This document shows positions 1-7,808 of a stretch of 64,000 nt of DNA, piece after piece. How positions within the stretch are numbered: position 1 is the stretch's first letter; every line of letters begins with the position of its first letter. The notes beneath the pieces are model-generated. The model saw only the letters and a program-made list of their open reading frames with translations. It did not search any database and was not told where the DNA came from. This DNA is from Cnuibacter physcomitrellae (GTDB lineage Bacteria > Actinomycetota > Actinomycetes > Actinomycetales > Microbacteriaceae), in contig NZ_BMHD01000001.1 in assembly GCF_014640535.1 (NCBI RefSeq), positions 622,214-686,213 of the forward strand, read 5' to 3'. Both the position numbers and the translations under genes were made by a program.

Positions 1-304
1 CTCCCCGGTTGGGCTCGTGCGACCACGGCACCGGACCCTGTCCGCGCCAGCCCGCCTTGCGGAGGGCGTCGAGCCCGCGGTGGTAACCGACCCGGGCGTA
101 GGCGTACGCGGGGACCTTCTCCCGGCGTGACCACGCCCGGTCGGACAGGGTGGCCCAGGCGAGCGACGACGTCGGGAAGCGCGTGACCGCCTCCGCCAGC
201 GCCTCGTCGACCTCGTATCCCACCGCTCGCGCGAGGGCGTCGGCGACGCCGGGTTCGGCCGGGAGGAGGGTCGGCGGCAGGCCGAGCAGGTTCTCAGAGG
301 TCAT
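1..304 (-). CDS. DUF3151 family protein (3' end beyond the window)
   Basis: The gene reads leftward from an ATG at 304 and runs off the left edge, so only about the first 101 codons are present. The visible protein contains the segments FPTSSLAWA and YAYARVGYHRGLDALR, then GPVPWSHEPNRG near the cut. That is the conserved pattern I associate with the actinobacterial DUF3151 family, whose function is unknown. No signal peptide or membrane segment is visible in this part. The start is supported by a TACGAT hexamer six bases upstream, which leaves no room for a ribosome binding site. It is divergent from the gene starting at 410, with about 105 bp between the two starts. Confidence 0.85.
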   Translation of the reverse strand, partial: MTSENLLGLPPTLLPAEPGVADALARAVGYEVDEALAEAVTRFPTSSLAWATLSDRAWSRREKVPAYAYARVGYHRGLDALRKAGWRGQGPVPWSHEPNRG

Positions 305-310
305 GCTCCG

Positions 311-316
311 ATCGTA
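311..316 (-). promoter_or_regulatory. -10 hexamer TACGAT, leaderless promoter of the DUF3151 gene
   Basis: Read on the minus strand, TACGAT is followed by six bases and then the ATG at 304. A transcript would begin at or next to the start codon. Confidence 0.6.
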
Positions 317-397
317 CGTCGCTCCTGCACCGCGCCTGGCGCCTCGGGAGTTCTCCACATCCTCGGTCGGTCACCACCGTCGGGTTCGCTCGCTCTG

Positions 398-403
398 TAC
401 CGT
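398..403 (+). promoter_or_regulatory. -10 hexamer TACCGT, leaderless promoter of the 410 gene
   Basis: TACCGT is followed by six bases and then the ATG at 410. No purine-rich ribosome binding site fits in that gap. Confidence 0.6.
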
Positions 404-409
404 CGCGTC

Positions 410-1009
410 ATGCCGAACCCCACCGCATCCGCCCTGCACCCCCGTGACGAGATCGCCCGTTCGTGGCGGCGTCTCTGGGGAGACGCTCCGCCCATCCCGG
501 TCCACGTCGCCGATCTCTACCCGTGGCGACGGATCCGACTCGACGGATCGCCCGACACCGGGCTCGATGAGCCGTTCCACGTCTCGCGTTCCGAGGAGCG
601 GCGTCGCGTCCGCGCCGTGCTCGACGGCCTCGAGCCCGGGCACGACACGCTCGTCGGGCTGTGGATCGACGAGGAGCCGCCGGAGCGCGGGGAGTGGACG
701 CCGCTGCCCGGGCTCGACGGGCGCCGGCTCCGGTGCGCTCAGGCCGAGCACGTGCACGTGGCCCCTCGGCTCGACCGGACGGCGGTCGACGCGCTGGTCC
801 GGCGAGTCGTCGACGGCTCCGTCGGGATGCTCCTGCTCGGGCCGCCCGACCTCGCGTGGCTCGTGCACCCCTTCCAGGACGGCATCGAGATCCTGGTCGC
901 GTCACCCGAGCGGCGCGAGGAGCTGCTCGACCGCTGGTCGTCGTGGCTCTGCATGCACGACCCCTGGTACGAGGAGGCCGTGCCCGGGCCGGATGCTCTG
1001 CTTGACTGA
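410..1009 (+). CDS. Hypothetical protein, resembles DUF3885-type proteins
   Basis: This encodes 199 residues with actinobacterial codon use and no signal peptide or membrane segment. The C-terminal third (LVHPFQDGIEILV, then a short helix and a WSSWL motif) resembles the end of DUF3885 proteins, which share a 'HP-x-D-G-x-(D/E)' stretch before a tryptophan-leucine motif. That match is from memory and is tentative. The gene starts at an ATG six bases after a TACCGT hexamer and ends five bases before the next gene on the same strand, so the two probably share a transcript. The function is not known. Confidence 0.7.
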   Translation: MPNPTASALHPRDEIARSWRRLWGDAPPIPVHVADLYPWRRIRLDGSPDTGLDEPFHVSRSEERRRVRAVLDGLEPGHDTLVGLWIDEEPPERGEWTPLPGLDGRRLRCAQAEHVHVAPRLDRTAVDALVRRVVDGSVGMLLLGPPDLAWLVHPFQDGIEILVASPERREELLDRWSSWLCMHDPWYEEAVPGPDALLD

Positions 1010-1013
1010 GTCC

Positions 1014-1496
1014 ATGACCGATCTGCCCCGCGAGCTCCGCATCCGAGACGTCGTCCTCGACCTCATCACCGACGACGACGAGGTCGGCTGCTGGGCTGGC
1101 GAGCTCCCCCGTGAGGAGCACTCGATGATCAGCATCGTGGTCGAGCCGGCCGCCGAGCCCTCGCGGGAGGCGCTCGAGACGGCGGCGGGAGTCATCGACG
1201 GCTTCGACGACCTCGTCGAGGCGGCGATCACGTATCTGGTGGCCGAGCTGTCGTCGGGTCGGCGGATGCGCACCGACGCCGACCGCGCGCGCCTGTCGGA
1301 GTCCTCGCCGACGTTCGGCCTGCCCGAGGCCACCGTGTGGGACGACGGCACCTGGCTCCTCCGCTTCGCCGAGGCCGACCTCGACCTCGCGGGCGACCTG
1401 GGCCTCGCCGTCCGCTTCGTCGGCACCGCCCCGGTCGCCGTCGACGACCTCTCCGACGCGGACGACGATCTCGAGGAGGGCGCCCAGCCCGTGTGA
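1014..1496 (+). CDS. Hypothetical acidic protein downstream of the DUF3885-like gene
   Basis: This encodes 160 residues from the ATG at 1014. The longer open frame upstream is discarded because it overlaps the 410 gene in another frame. The protein is strongly acidic, has no membrane segment, and ends in a Asp/Glu-rich tail. A TVWDDGTWLLRFAEADL segment suggests a beta-rich fold. I do not recognise a family. Four bases separate it from the preceding stop, so it is probably translated from the same mRNA. A pair of small unknown proteins with an acidic second member could be a toxin-immunity or partner pair, but nothing in the sequence proves that. Confidence 0.65.
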   Translation: MTDLPRELRIRDVVLDLITDDDEVGCWAGELPREEHSMISIVVEPAAEPSREALETAAGVIDGFDDLVEAAITYLVAELSSGRRMRTDADRARLSESSPTFGLPEATVWDDGTWLLRFAEADLDLAGDLGLAVRFVGTAPVAVDDLSDADDDLEEGAQPV

Positions 1497-1537
1497 CTCG
1501 CTACGCTCGCCGGCGCTTGCCTGGACAGCCGGGCATC

Positions 1538-1708
1538 TCAGCGGAAGAGCGAGAACACGTCGAGCGCGTCGAAGACCACGCCCACCTTCTCCCACCAGCG
1601 CATCCGACGCGGGCGGGCGTAGCCCAATCCGTCGCGGGCGGCAGCCTGCGACCGTTGCTGCCGTTTTCCGGCGGTGACCCGCCTCCCGAGATCCCCCACG
1701 TGCGCCAT
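1538..1708 (-). CDS. Small basic protein (56 aa), unknown
   Basis: The reading frame is longer (to 1837), but its upstream part lies inside the tRNA-Val gene, so an internal start is needed. The ATG at 1708 gives 56 residues: a basic N-terminal half and an ending MRWWEKVGVVFDALDVFSLF that looks like real protein, with aromatic and hydrophobic residues spaced as in an amphipathic helix. No strong ribosome binding site is visible. It follows tRNA-Val on the same strand. The call depends on residue pattern alone and may be wrong; conservation in related genomes would settle it. Confidence 0.4.
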   Translation of the reverse strand: MAHVGDLGRRVTAGKRQQRSQAAARDGLGYARPRRMRWWEKVGVVFDALDVFSLFR

Positions 1709-1779
1709 GGATCCACTGTGGCGCAGCCGAGCCGTCGTCCGGCTGTCAGCCTGCTTCACGACTGCTGTGAGGAGAGGGG

Positions 1780-1852
1780 TGGGCCCTACCGGGCTCGAAC
1801 CGATGACATCCACGGTGTAAGCGTGGCGCTCTACCAACTGAGCTAAAGGCCC
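1780..1852 (-). tRNA. tRNA-Val (anticodon TAC)
   Basis: The minus strand folds as a 73-nt tRNA: acceptor stem GGGCCTT paired at the 3' end, D-arm AGCTCAGTTGGTAGAGC, anticodon stem CCACG/CGTGG around loop CTTACAC (anticodon TAC), and a T-arm with GGTTCGAGCC. The CCA end is not encoded. Confidence 0.95.
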
Positions 1853-1899
1853 CTGCCGCCCGAGTCTAGCGGCCTGCGCGCGTCCCCTCGGCGAGGCCG

Positions 1900-1980
1900 T
1901 CCGTATTCAGGATGTCCGGGGCGAATCGCCCGTTCTCAGGACGCATCACCCTGAGAACGGGCGGAGCTCCTGAAAACGGA
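1900..1980. repeat. Nested palindrome, family D (four copies of a TCCGTTTTCAGGA-like word)
   Basis: Four related 13-base words lie here: two in plus orientation (1900-1912, 1929-1941) and two inverted (1949-1961, 1968-1980). The inner pair forms a perfect 13-bp inverted repeat (1927-1939 with 1951-1963, 11-base loop). The outer pair matches at 12 of 13 positions. The element sits between the 3' end of the peroxiredoxin gene and tRNA-Val, so the mRNA of the peroxiredoxin gene would carry it. It could end or protect the transcript. Confidence 0.8.
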
Positions 1981-2050
1981 CGCTGCCAGTGGGGCGTGCC
2001 GCTGCCGCGCGGCGAGGTCGCGCGCAGCGCAGTGCGTCGACGCGGCGGAC

Positions 2051-2524
2051 TCAGACGCGGACGGGGAGGACCTCGTCGAGGGCGGCGCGGTAGGCGTCGA
2101 TGGAGCGCGCCTCGCCGGGAGCGGTGATGAAGGAGGCGCGGATGATGCGGTTCGTGTCGATGACGAAGGTCGCCCGGTTCGCGAAGCCCTTCTCCTCGAG
2201 GAACACGCCGTAGTCCTTGGCGACGTCGCCATGCGGCCAGAAGTCGGCGAGCAGCGGGAAGTCGTACCGCTCCTTCTCCGCCCACGCCCGCAGGGTGGCC
2301 TTGGAGTCGACGGAGATGCCGATGAGCTCGACCCCCGACTCCTTGAACAGGTTGAGGTTCTCCTCCAGCGCACACAGCTCACTCGTGCAGACGCCCGAGA
2401 ACGCCAGCGGGAAGAAGACGAGGGTGACGGGCCTCTTGCCCTGAAACTGGCTCAGCCGAACGCGCTCACCGTACTGGTTGGCGAGGTCGAAGTCCGGAGC
2501 GAGCGTGTCGTTCTCCAATGCCAT
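2051..2524 (-). CDS. ahpE: AhpE/BCP-type peroxiredoxin
   Basis: The 157-residue protein is a thiol peroxidase of the AhpC/TSA superfamily, expected to reduce hydrogen peroxide and organic hydroperoxides in the cytoplasm. It has the FFPLAFSGVCTSEL active-site segment with the peroxidatic Cys at about residue 46, the FPLLADFWPHG segment typical of mycobacterial AhpE, and the ANRATFVID strand near the C-terminus. A second Cys sits five residues later (Cys51), the CxxxxC spacing of BCP/PrxQ enzymes, whereas mycobacterial AhpE has no Cys at that position. A GGAAAGG ribosome binding site precedes the ATG at 2524. Its transcript probably ends in the palindrome at 1900-1980. Confidence 0.9.
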   Translation of the reverse strand: MALENDTLAPDFDLANQYGERVRLSQFQGKRPVTLVFFPLAFSGVCTSELCALEENLNLFKESGVELIGISVDSKATLRAWAEKERYDFPLLADFWPHGDVAKDYGVFLEEKGFANRATFVIDTNRIIRASFITAPGEARSIDAYRAALDEVLPVRV

Positions 2525-2598
2525 CAGGCGACCTTTCCGATGCCGACGCAGGTCGTCGGCTCCGTGTCGGCGAGGTGCGCCGACTCAAAAACCACCCC

Positions 2599-2604
2599 AT
2601 CCTA
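2599..2604 (-). promoter_or_regulatory. Candidate -10 hexamer TAGGAT for the peroxiredoxin gene
   Basis: Read on the minus strand, TAGGAT would start transcription near 2592 and give a leader of about 68 nt. No convincing -35 box is visible. Confidence 0.4.
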
Positions 2605-2670
2605 AACCCGTTCGGGCGTGTCGGCATTCCCGACGCACGCCGCACGGAGAGCAGTGTCATGGAAAGTCAC

Positions 2671-2676
2671 TAGGCT
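2671..2676 (+). promoter_or_regulatory. Candidate -10 hexamer TAGGCT for aceE
   Basis: TAGGCT lies 78 bases before the chosen GTG start of aceE and would give a leader of about 70 nt. It is also five bases before an in-frame GTG at 2682, which could act as an alternative leaderless start adding 24 residues. Confidence 0.45.
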
Positions 2677-2753
2677 GATCTGTGGCGTTCCGCACGAGAC
2701 CCGTGAGGGCGCTCACACGAATCCGTCTGTACACAACAGAAGAGAGGTCGACG

Positions 2754-5480
2754 GTGACTGTCAACGACCAGGACCCGTATTCGGCGGGACACATCGACTC
2801 CGATCCTGAAGAGACAGCAGAGTGGGCGCAGTCGCTCGACGCGCTGGTCGAGGCGCAGGGGCACGGTCGGGCTCGCGAGATCATGCTCAGCCTGCTCAAG
2901 CGCTCCAAGGAGCTCCACCTCAACGTCCCGATGGTCCCGACCACGGACTACATCAACACCATCGCCCCCGAGAACGAGCCCGAGTTCCCCGGCGACGAGG
3001 AGGTCGAGCGGCGCTACCGCGCCTGGCTGCGCTGGAACGCCGCCATGCTGGTGCACCGCGCACAGCGCCCCGGCATCGCCGTCGGCGGCCACATCTCGAC
3101 CTACGCCTCGAGCGCCGCCCTCTACGAGGTCGGGTTCAACCACTTCTTCCGCGGCCCCGACCACGCGGGCGGCGGCGACCAGGTCTTCTTCCAGGGCCAT
3201 GCCTCCCCCGGCATGTACGCGCGCGCCTTCCTCGAGGGTCGCCTCAGCGCCGACCAGCTCGACGGCTTCCGCCAGGAGAAGTCGCACGCCCCGAACGGCC
3301 TCTCGTCGTACCCGCACCCGCGGCTCATGCCCGACTTCTGGCAGTTCCCCACGGTGTCGATGGGCCTGGGGCCGATCAACGCGATCTATCAGGCCCAGCT
3401 CAACAAGTACCTCACCAACCGCGGCATCAAGGACGCGTCCGACCAGCACGTGTGGGCGTTCCTCGGCGACGGCGAGATGGACGAGGTCGAGTCGCGCGGA
3501 CAGCTCCAGGTAGCCGCCAACGAGGGCCTCGACAACCTGACCTTCGTCGTCAACTGCAACCTGCAGCGCCTCGACGGCCCGGTCCGCGGCAACGGCAAGA
3601 TCATCCAGGAGCTGGAGAGCTTCTTCCGCGGCGCGGGCTGGAACGTCATCAAGGTGATCTGGGGCCGCGAGTGGGACGACCTGCTCGCCCGCGACGCCGA
3701 CGGCGCCCTCCTCAACCTCATGAACACGACCCCCGACGGCGACTTCCAGACCTACAAGGCCGAGTCGGGCGCGTACGTGCGCGAGAACTTCTTCGGCCGC
3801 GACGCCCGCGCGCTCAAGCTCGTCGAGGGGTACTCCGACGACCAGATCTGGGGTCTGCGCCGCGGTGGCCACGACTACCGCAAGGTCTACGCCGCCTTCA
3901 AGGCCGCGACCGAGCACAAGGGCCAGCCCACCGTCATCCTCGCCCACACCATCAAGGGCTACGGCCTCGGTCCGGCGTTCGAGGGTCGCAACGCGACCCA
4001 CCAGATGAAGAAGATGACGCTCGACAACCTCAAGACGTTCCGCGACAGCTGGCGCATCCCCATCTCGGACGCCCAGCTCGAGGAGAACCCGTACCTCCCG
4101 CCGTACTACCACCCCGGCGACGACGACCCGGCGATCCAGTACCTGCACGAGCGTCGCCGCCAGCTCGGCGGCTTCCTCCCGGAGCGCCGGTCGAACCACA
4201 CGGCGATCTCGCTGCCCGACGACTCGGCGTACCAGACGCTCAAGAAGGGCTCGGGTCACCAGGAGATCGCCACGACGATGGCGTTCGTCCGTCTGCTGAA
4301 GGACCTGACGCGGGCGAAGGACTTCGGCAACCGCATCGTCCCGATCATCCCGGATGAGGCGCGCACCTTCGGCATGGACGCGTTCTTCCCGAGCAACAAG
4401 ATCTACAACCCGGCCGGTCAGACGTACACCTCGGTCGACCGCGAGCTGCTCCTGGCCTACAAGGAGAGCCCCCAGGGTCAGATCATCCACGTCGGCATCA
4501 ACGAGGCCGGTGCGAGCGCCGCCTTCACCGCCGTCGGGACCTCCTACGCCACCCAGGGCGAGCCCCTCATCCCGATCTACGTGTTCTACTCGATGTTCGG
4601 GTTCCAGCGCACGGGCGACGCCATCTGGGCGGCGGGCGACCAGATGGCGCGCGGCTTCATCATCGGCGCCACCGCGGGGCGGACCACGCTGACCGGTGAG
4701 GGCCTGCAGCACGCCGACGGCCACTCGATCCTCCTGGCCTCGACGAACCCCGCGGTGGTCTCCTACGACCCGGCCTACGGGTACGAGATCAACCACATCG
4801 TGCGCGCCGGTCTCGAGCGGATGTACGGCGGACAGCACGAGGACCCGAACGTCATGTACTACCTCACGGTGTACAACGAGCCTCTGGTCCAGCCGGCCGA
4901 GCCGGAGGGGGTCGACGTCGACGGCATCCTCCGCGGCATCCACCACCTCAAGGCGGGCGCGGTCGAGGGGCCGAAGGCGCAGATCCTGGCCTCCGGCGTC
5001 GGCGTCCCGTGGGCGCTCGAGGCTCAGGAGCTCCTGGCGAACGACTGGGGCGTCTCGGCCGACGTGTGGAGCGTCACCTCGTGGACCGAGCTGCGTCGCG
5101 ACGGGCTGCGGGCGGAGGAGCACAACTTCCTCCACCCCGACGAGGAGAAGCGCACCGCGTACCTCACCGACAAGCTGTCCGGCTCGGCGGGCCCGTTCCT
5201 CGGCGTGAGCGACTTCATGCACGCTGTGCCCGACCAGATCCGCCAGTTCGTCCCCGGCGACTACGCCACGCTCGGCGCCGACGACTTCGGCTTCTCCGAC
5301 ACCCGTCCGGCGGCCCGTCGCTTCTTCAAGATCGACGGACCCTCGATCGTGGTGCGCGTGCTCGAGCAGCTCGCGGCGCGCGGCGAGGTCGACCAGAACG
5401 CCCCGTCGTGGGCGATCCAGCGGTACGACCTCCACAACGTCAACGCGGGCACGTCGGGCTCGGCCGGCGGCGAGAGCTGA
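2754..5480 (+). CDS. aceE: Pyruvate dehydrogenase E1 component (homodimeric type)
   Basis: This is the thiamine diphosphate-dependent, homodimeric E1 of the pyruvate dehydrogenase complex, which decarboxylates pyruvate and passes the acetyl group to the E2 lipoyl domain. The product is 908 residues, close to the roughly 890-920 usual for AceE. The ThDP-binding segment [12 protein letters not shown] lies near residue 240, followed by [19 protein letters not shown]. The C-terminal half carries the transketolase-like segments ([30 protein letters not shown]). I chose the GTG at 2754 because an AGAGAGG ribosome binding site lies just upstream and the protein then begins MTVNDQDPY, as in related proteins. 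The next gene follows 56 bp downstream, linking acetyl-CoA production to fatty acid synthesis. Confidence 0.97.
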   Translation: MTVNDQDPYSAGHIDSDPEETAEWAQSLDALVEAQGHGRAREIMLSLLKRSKELHLNVPMVPTTDYINTIAPENEPEFPGDEEVERRYRAWLRWNAAMLVHRAQRPGIAVGGHISTYASSAALYEVGFNHFFRGPDHAGGGDQVFFQGHASPGMYARAFLEGRLSADQLDGFRQEKSHAPNGLSSYPHPRLMPDFWQFPTVSMGLGPINAIYQAQLNKYLTNRGIKDASDQHVWAFLGDGEMDEVESRGQLQVAANEGLDNLTFVVNCNLQRLDGPVRGNGKIIQELESFFRGAGWNVIKVIWGREWDDLLARDADGALLNLMNTTPDGDFQTYKAESGAYVRENFFGRDARALKLVEGYSDDQIWGLRRGGHDYRKVYAAFKAATEHKGQPTVILAHTIKGYGLGPAFEGRNATHQMKKMTLDNLKTFRDSWRIPISDAQLEENPYLPPYYHPGDDDPAIQYLHERRRQLGGFLPERRSNHTAISLPDDSAYQTLKKGSGHQEIATTMAFVRLLKDLTRAKDFGNRIVPIIPDEARTFGMDAFFPSNKIYNPAGQTYTSVDRELLLAYKESPQGQIIHVGINEAGASAAFTAVGTSYATQGEPLIPIYVFYSMFGFQRTGDAIWAAGDQMARGFIIGATAGRTTLTGEGLQHADGHSILLASTNPAVVSYDPAYGYEINHIVRAGLERMYGGQHEDPNVMYYLTVYNEPLVQPAEPEGVDVDGILRGIHHLKAGAVEGPKAQILASGVGVPWALEAQELLANDWGVSADVWSVTSWTELRRDGLRAEEHNFLHPDEEKRTAYLTDKLSGSAGPFLGVSDFMHAVPDQIRQFVPGDYATLGADDFGFSDTRPAARRFFKIDGPSIVVRVLEQLAARGEVDQNAPSWAIQRYDLHNVNAGTSGSAGGES

Positions 5481-5536
5481 GCCGACCGGCGAGGAGCAGA
5501 TCACGACGATGACGACGACCTCACCCCGGAGCGTGC

Positions 5537-6739
5537 GTGGCTAGGACCAAGGAGCAGACCCTGGCCTGGCTCCGCACGATCCAGGGTGAGCTGTCGACCG
5601 CGACGATCAAGCGCCTCGACGCGACACTCCCCTGGTACGGCGACATGCCTCCGGGCCGGCGCTCCGCCGTGGGCCTCGTGGCCCAGGCGGGCATCAAGTC
5701 GTTCATCCAGTGGTACGACGACCCCACGACGACGACGTGGATCGCGGCCGACGTCTTCGGCTCCGCCCCGCGCGAGCTGCTGCGCTCGGTCAGCCTGCAG
5801 CAGACGCTGCAGCTGATCCGCGTGGTCGTCGAGGTCGTCGAGGACCGCGTCACGGTGAGCGACCCGTCGCTCCGCGAAGCCATGCTGCTGTACTCGCGCG
5901 AGATCGCGTTCGCCGCGGCCGACGTCTACGCCCGTGCCGCCGAGGCGCGGGGGCTCTGGGACGCTCGGCTCGAGGCGCTCGTCGTCGACTCGATCCTGTC
6001 GGGCGAGTACGACGACGAGCTGCCCAGCCGGATCGCGGCGCTCGGCTGGCACGGACACGGCGAGGTGAGCGTGCTGGTCGGCACGACCCCGCGCATCCTC
6101 GACGTCGACCAGCTGCGCCGCACGGCGCGCCACCTCGACGCCGACGTGCTCATCGGCGTGCAGGGCAAGCGCCTGGTGCTGGTGATCGGGCGCTCGCACC
6201 CCGCGGCGGAGCTCGAGGCCGACGACAGCGAGGTGCAGTCGGGCAGCGCCCACCTCACCTTCCTCGAGATCGCGGCACGCCTCGAGCCGGGCTTCGGGCC
6301 CGGTCATCTCGTGCTCGGTCACGAGGTGTCGAGCCTCGTCGACGCCTCGCGCAGCGCGAAGGCCGCCCTCGCCGGGTTCGCCGTCGCGAAGGCGTGGCGG
6401 AACGCGCCGCGCCCGATGCTCGCCGACGACCTGCTGCCCGAACGGGCGCTGGCCGGCGACCCGCTCGCGCGATCCACCCTCGTGAATCGCGTCTACCGTC
6501 CGCTCCAGGACCAGTCGCCGGAGCTCATGGCGACGCTGTGGTGCTACCTCGACAACGGACGATCGCTGGAGGCGACCGCCCGTGAGCTGTTCGTGCACCC
6601 GAACACGGTCCGGTACCGCCTCAAGCGCGTCACGCAGGTGATCGGCTGGGATGCGACCGGCGCCCGGGAGGCTCTCATCCTGCAGTCGGCCCTGATCCTC
6701 GGCTCGATGCACGACCACGACGGGGCTCCCCGTCGCTGA
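5537..6739 (+). CDS. fasR: PucR/CdaR-type transcriptional regulator of fatty acid synthesis (FasR-like)
   Basis: This 400-residue protein has the PucR/CdaR layout: an unassigned N-terminal region, a GGDEF-like middle region (about 170-270), and a C-terminal helix-turn-helix (about 340-390) with SLEATARELFVHPNTVRYRLKRV. Its place directly before fabD-fabH-acpP-fabF matches Streptomyces coelicolor FasR, a PucR-type activator of that operon; the role here is inferred from that synteny. The start is a GTG at 5537. Upstream ATGs are in other frames and stop at once. A perfect inverted repeat lies between this gene and fabD and may be its binding site. Confidence 0.88.
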   Translation: MARTKEQTLAWLRTIQGELSTATIKRLDATLPWYGDMPPGRRSAVGLVAQAGIKSFIQWYDDPTTTTWIAADVFGSAPRELLRSVSLQQTLQLIRVVVEVVEDRVTVSDPSLREAMLLYSREIAFAAADVYARAAEARGLWDARLEALVVDSILSGEYDDELPSRIAALGWHGHGEVSVLVGTTPRILDVDQLRRTARHLDADVLIGVQGKRLVLVIGRSHPAAELEADDSEVQSGSAHLTFLEIAARLEPGFGPGHLVLGHEVSSLVDASRSAKAALAGFAVAKAWRNAPRPMLADDLLPERALAGDPLARSTLVNRVYRPLQDQSPELMATLWCYLDNGRSLEATARELFVHPNTVRYRLKRVTQVIGWDATGAREALILQSALILGSMHDHDGAPRR

Positions 6740-6757
6740 GCGCGTCGACCCTCGATG

Positions 6758-6781
6758 GTGGATGCTCGACAAAGCATCCAC
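6758..6781. promoter_or_regulatory. Perfect 9-bp inverted repeat between fasR and fabD
   Basis: GTGGATGCT (6758-6766) and AGCATCCAC (6773-6781) flank six bases. The 24-bp dyad sits 57 bp before the fabD start, where an operator for the FasR-like regulator would be expected. It is followed by a modest T-rich stretch, so a terminator of fasR is the alternative reading. Confidence 0.5.
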
Positions 6782-6838
6782 GATTCTTCTATCCGTGTCC
6801 GACATCCCGTCAGCAACATCTCTTGGGAGGATGAATCA

Positions 6839-7759
6839 GTGATCGTCGTCGTCTGCCCTGGTCAGGGCTCACAGACCCCCGGGTTCCTCGAGCCGTGGCT
6901 CGCCGATCCCGCTCGTGCCGATCGTCTCGCCGAGCTCTCCGAGGCGGCCGGGTCCGACCTGGCCGCGCACGGCACGGTGAGCGACGCCGACACGATCCGC
7001 GACACCTCGGTGGCACAGCCCCTCATCGTCGCGGCCGGCATCCTCACGCTCGACGCACTCCTCGCCGACGGGCGTGACGCGCGGATCGGCGGTGTGGCCG
7101 GTCACTCGGTGGGCGAGATCACCGCGGCGTATGCGGCGGGCATCCTCCAGGCGGGAGACGCGATGCGCTTCGTCGGCGCCCGCGGTCGCGCGATGGCCGA
7201 CGCCGCCGCGATCACCCCGACCGGCATGAGCGCGGTCGTCGGCGGCGACACCGAGGAGCTGCTCGCGCTCTTCGCCGAGGTCGGCGTCTCCCCCGCCAAC
7301 TACAACGGCGGCGGCCAGATCGTCGTGGCCGGCACCCCCGAGGCCCTGGCGGCGCTCGCCGAGCGCGCCCCGCGCGGCGTCCGCGTGATCCCGCTCCAGG
7401 TGGCCGGCGCCTTCCACACGCAGTACATGGCTCCCGCGGTCGAGACCCTGGCGGGGGTCGCCGCAGAGCTCACGCCGAGCGACCCCGACACCACGATCTG
7501 GACGAACCGCGACGGCTCGATCGTCACGAGCGGCTCCGACTTCGTCGACCTCCTCGTGGGCCAGGTGTCCTCCCCCGTCCGCTGGGACCTCTGCATGGAG
7601 GCGTTCGCCGCCGCCGGCGTCACCGGTCTCATCGAAGTGGCCCCGGCCGGCGCCCTCACGGGGCTCGCCAAGCGCGGGCTCAAGGGTGTGCCCACGGTCG
7701 CGGTGAAGACACCCGACGACCTCACCGCAGCCTTCGAGCTGATCGACCAGGACGCCTGA
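6839..7759 (+). CDS. fabD: Malonyl-CoA:ACP transacylase
   Basis: FabD moves malonyl from CoA to acyl carrier protein, making the extender for type II fatty acid synthesis. The 306-residue protein begins with the family's CPGQGSQ motif (6-12), has the nucleophile Ser90 in GHSVGE and the partner His193 in AFHTQYM. I chose the GTG at 6839 because TGGGAGG lies eight bases upstream and the protein then starts immediately before the GQGSQ strand. An ATG eight bases earlier opens only a three-codon frame. It is the first gene of fabD-fabH-acpP-fabF, with 49 bp to fabH. Confidence 0.96.
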   Translation: MIVVVCPGQGSQTPGFLEPWLADPARADRLAELSEAAGSDLAAHGTVSDADTIRDTSVAQPLIVAAGILTLDALLADGRDARIGGVAGHSVGEITAAYAAGILQAGDAMRFVGARGRAMADAAAITPTGMSAVVGGDTEELLALFAEVGVSPANYNGGGQIVVAGTPEALAALAERAPRGVRVIPLQVAGAFHTQYMAPAVETLAGVAAELTPSDPDTTIWTNRDGSIVTSGSDFVDLLVGQVSSPVRWDLCMEAFAAAGVTGLIEVAPAGALTGLAKRGLKGVPTVAVKTPDDLTAAFELIDQDA

Positions 7760-7808
7760 CCCCGGCATCACGACCGACCAGGCGACGAGAGACGACGAAA
7801 GCAGCATC

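Noticed and set aside
150-1013. Long frame covering 150-1496 as one gene
   Set aside because: Its first part overlaps the DUF3151 and DUF3885-like genes in other frames and reads as Ser/Arg-rich noise; only the segment from 1014 is protein-like.
1709-1837. N-terminal extension of the small 1538-1708 gene
   Set aside because: It lies within tRNA-Val, so a start before 1780 would need translation of a tRNA gene.
2682-2753. Extended aceE N-terminus from the GTG at 2682
   Set aside because: The distance to TAGGCT is five bases rather than six or seven, the added residues are not family-like, and a good ribosome binding site favours 2754. It is kept only as an alternative.
2670-5504. 944-codon open frame on the minus strand opposite aceE
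   Set aside because: It mirrors a clear aceE gene codon by codon; such long antisense frames arise from high GC in third positions and the translated text is low-complexity Val/Asp/Arg.
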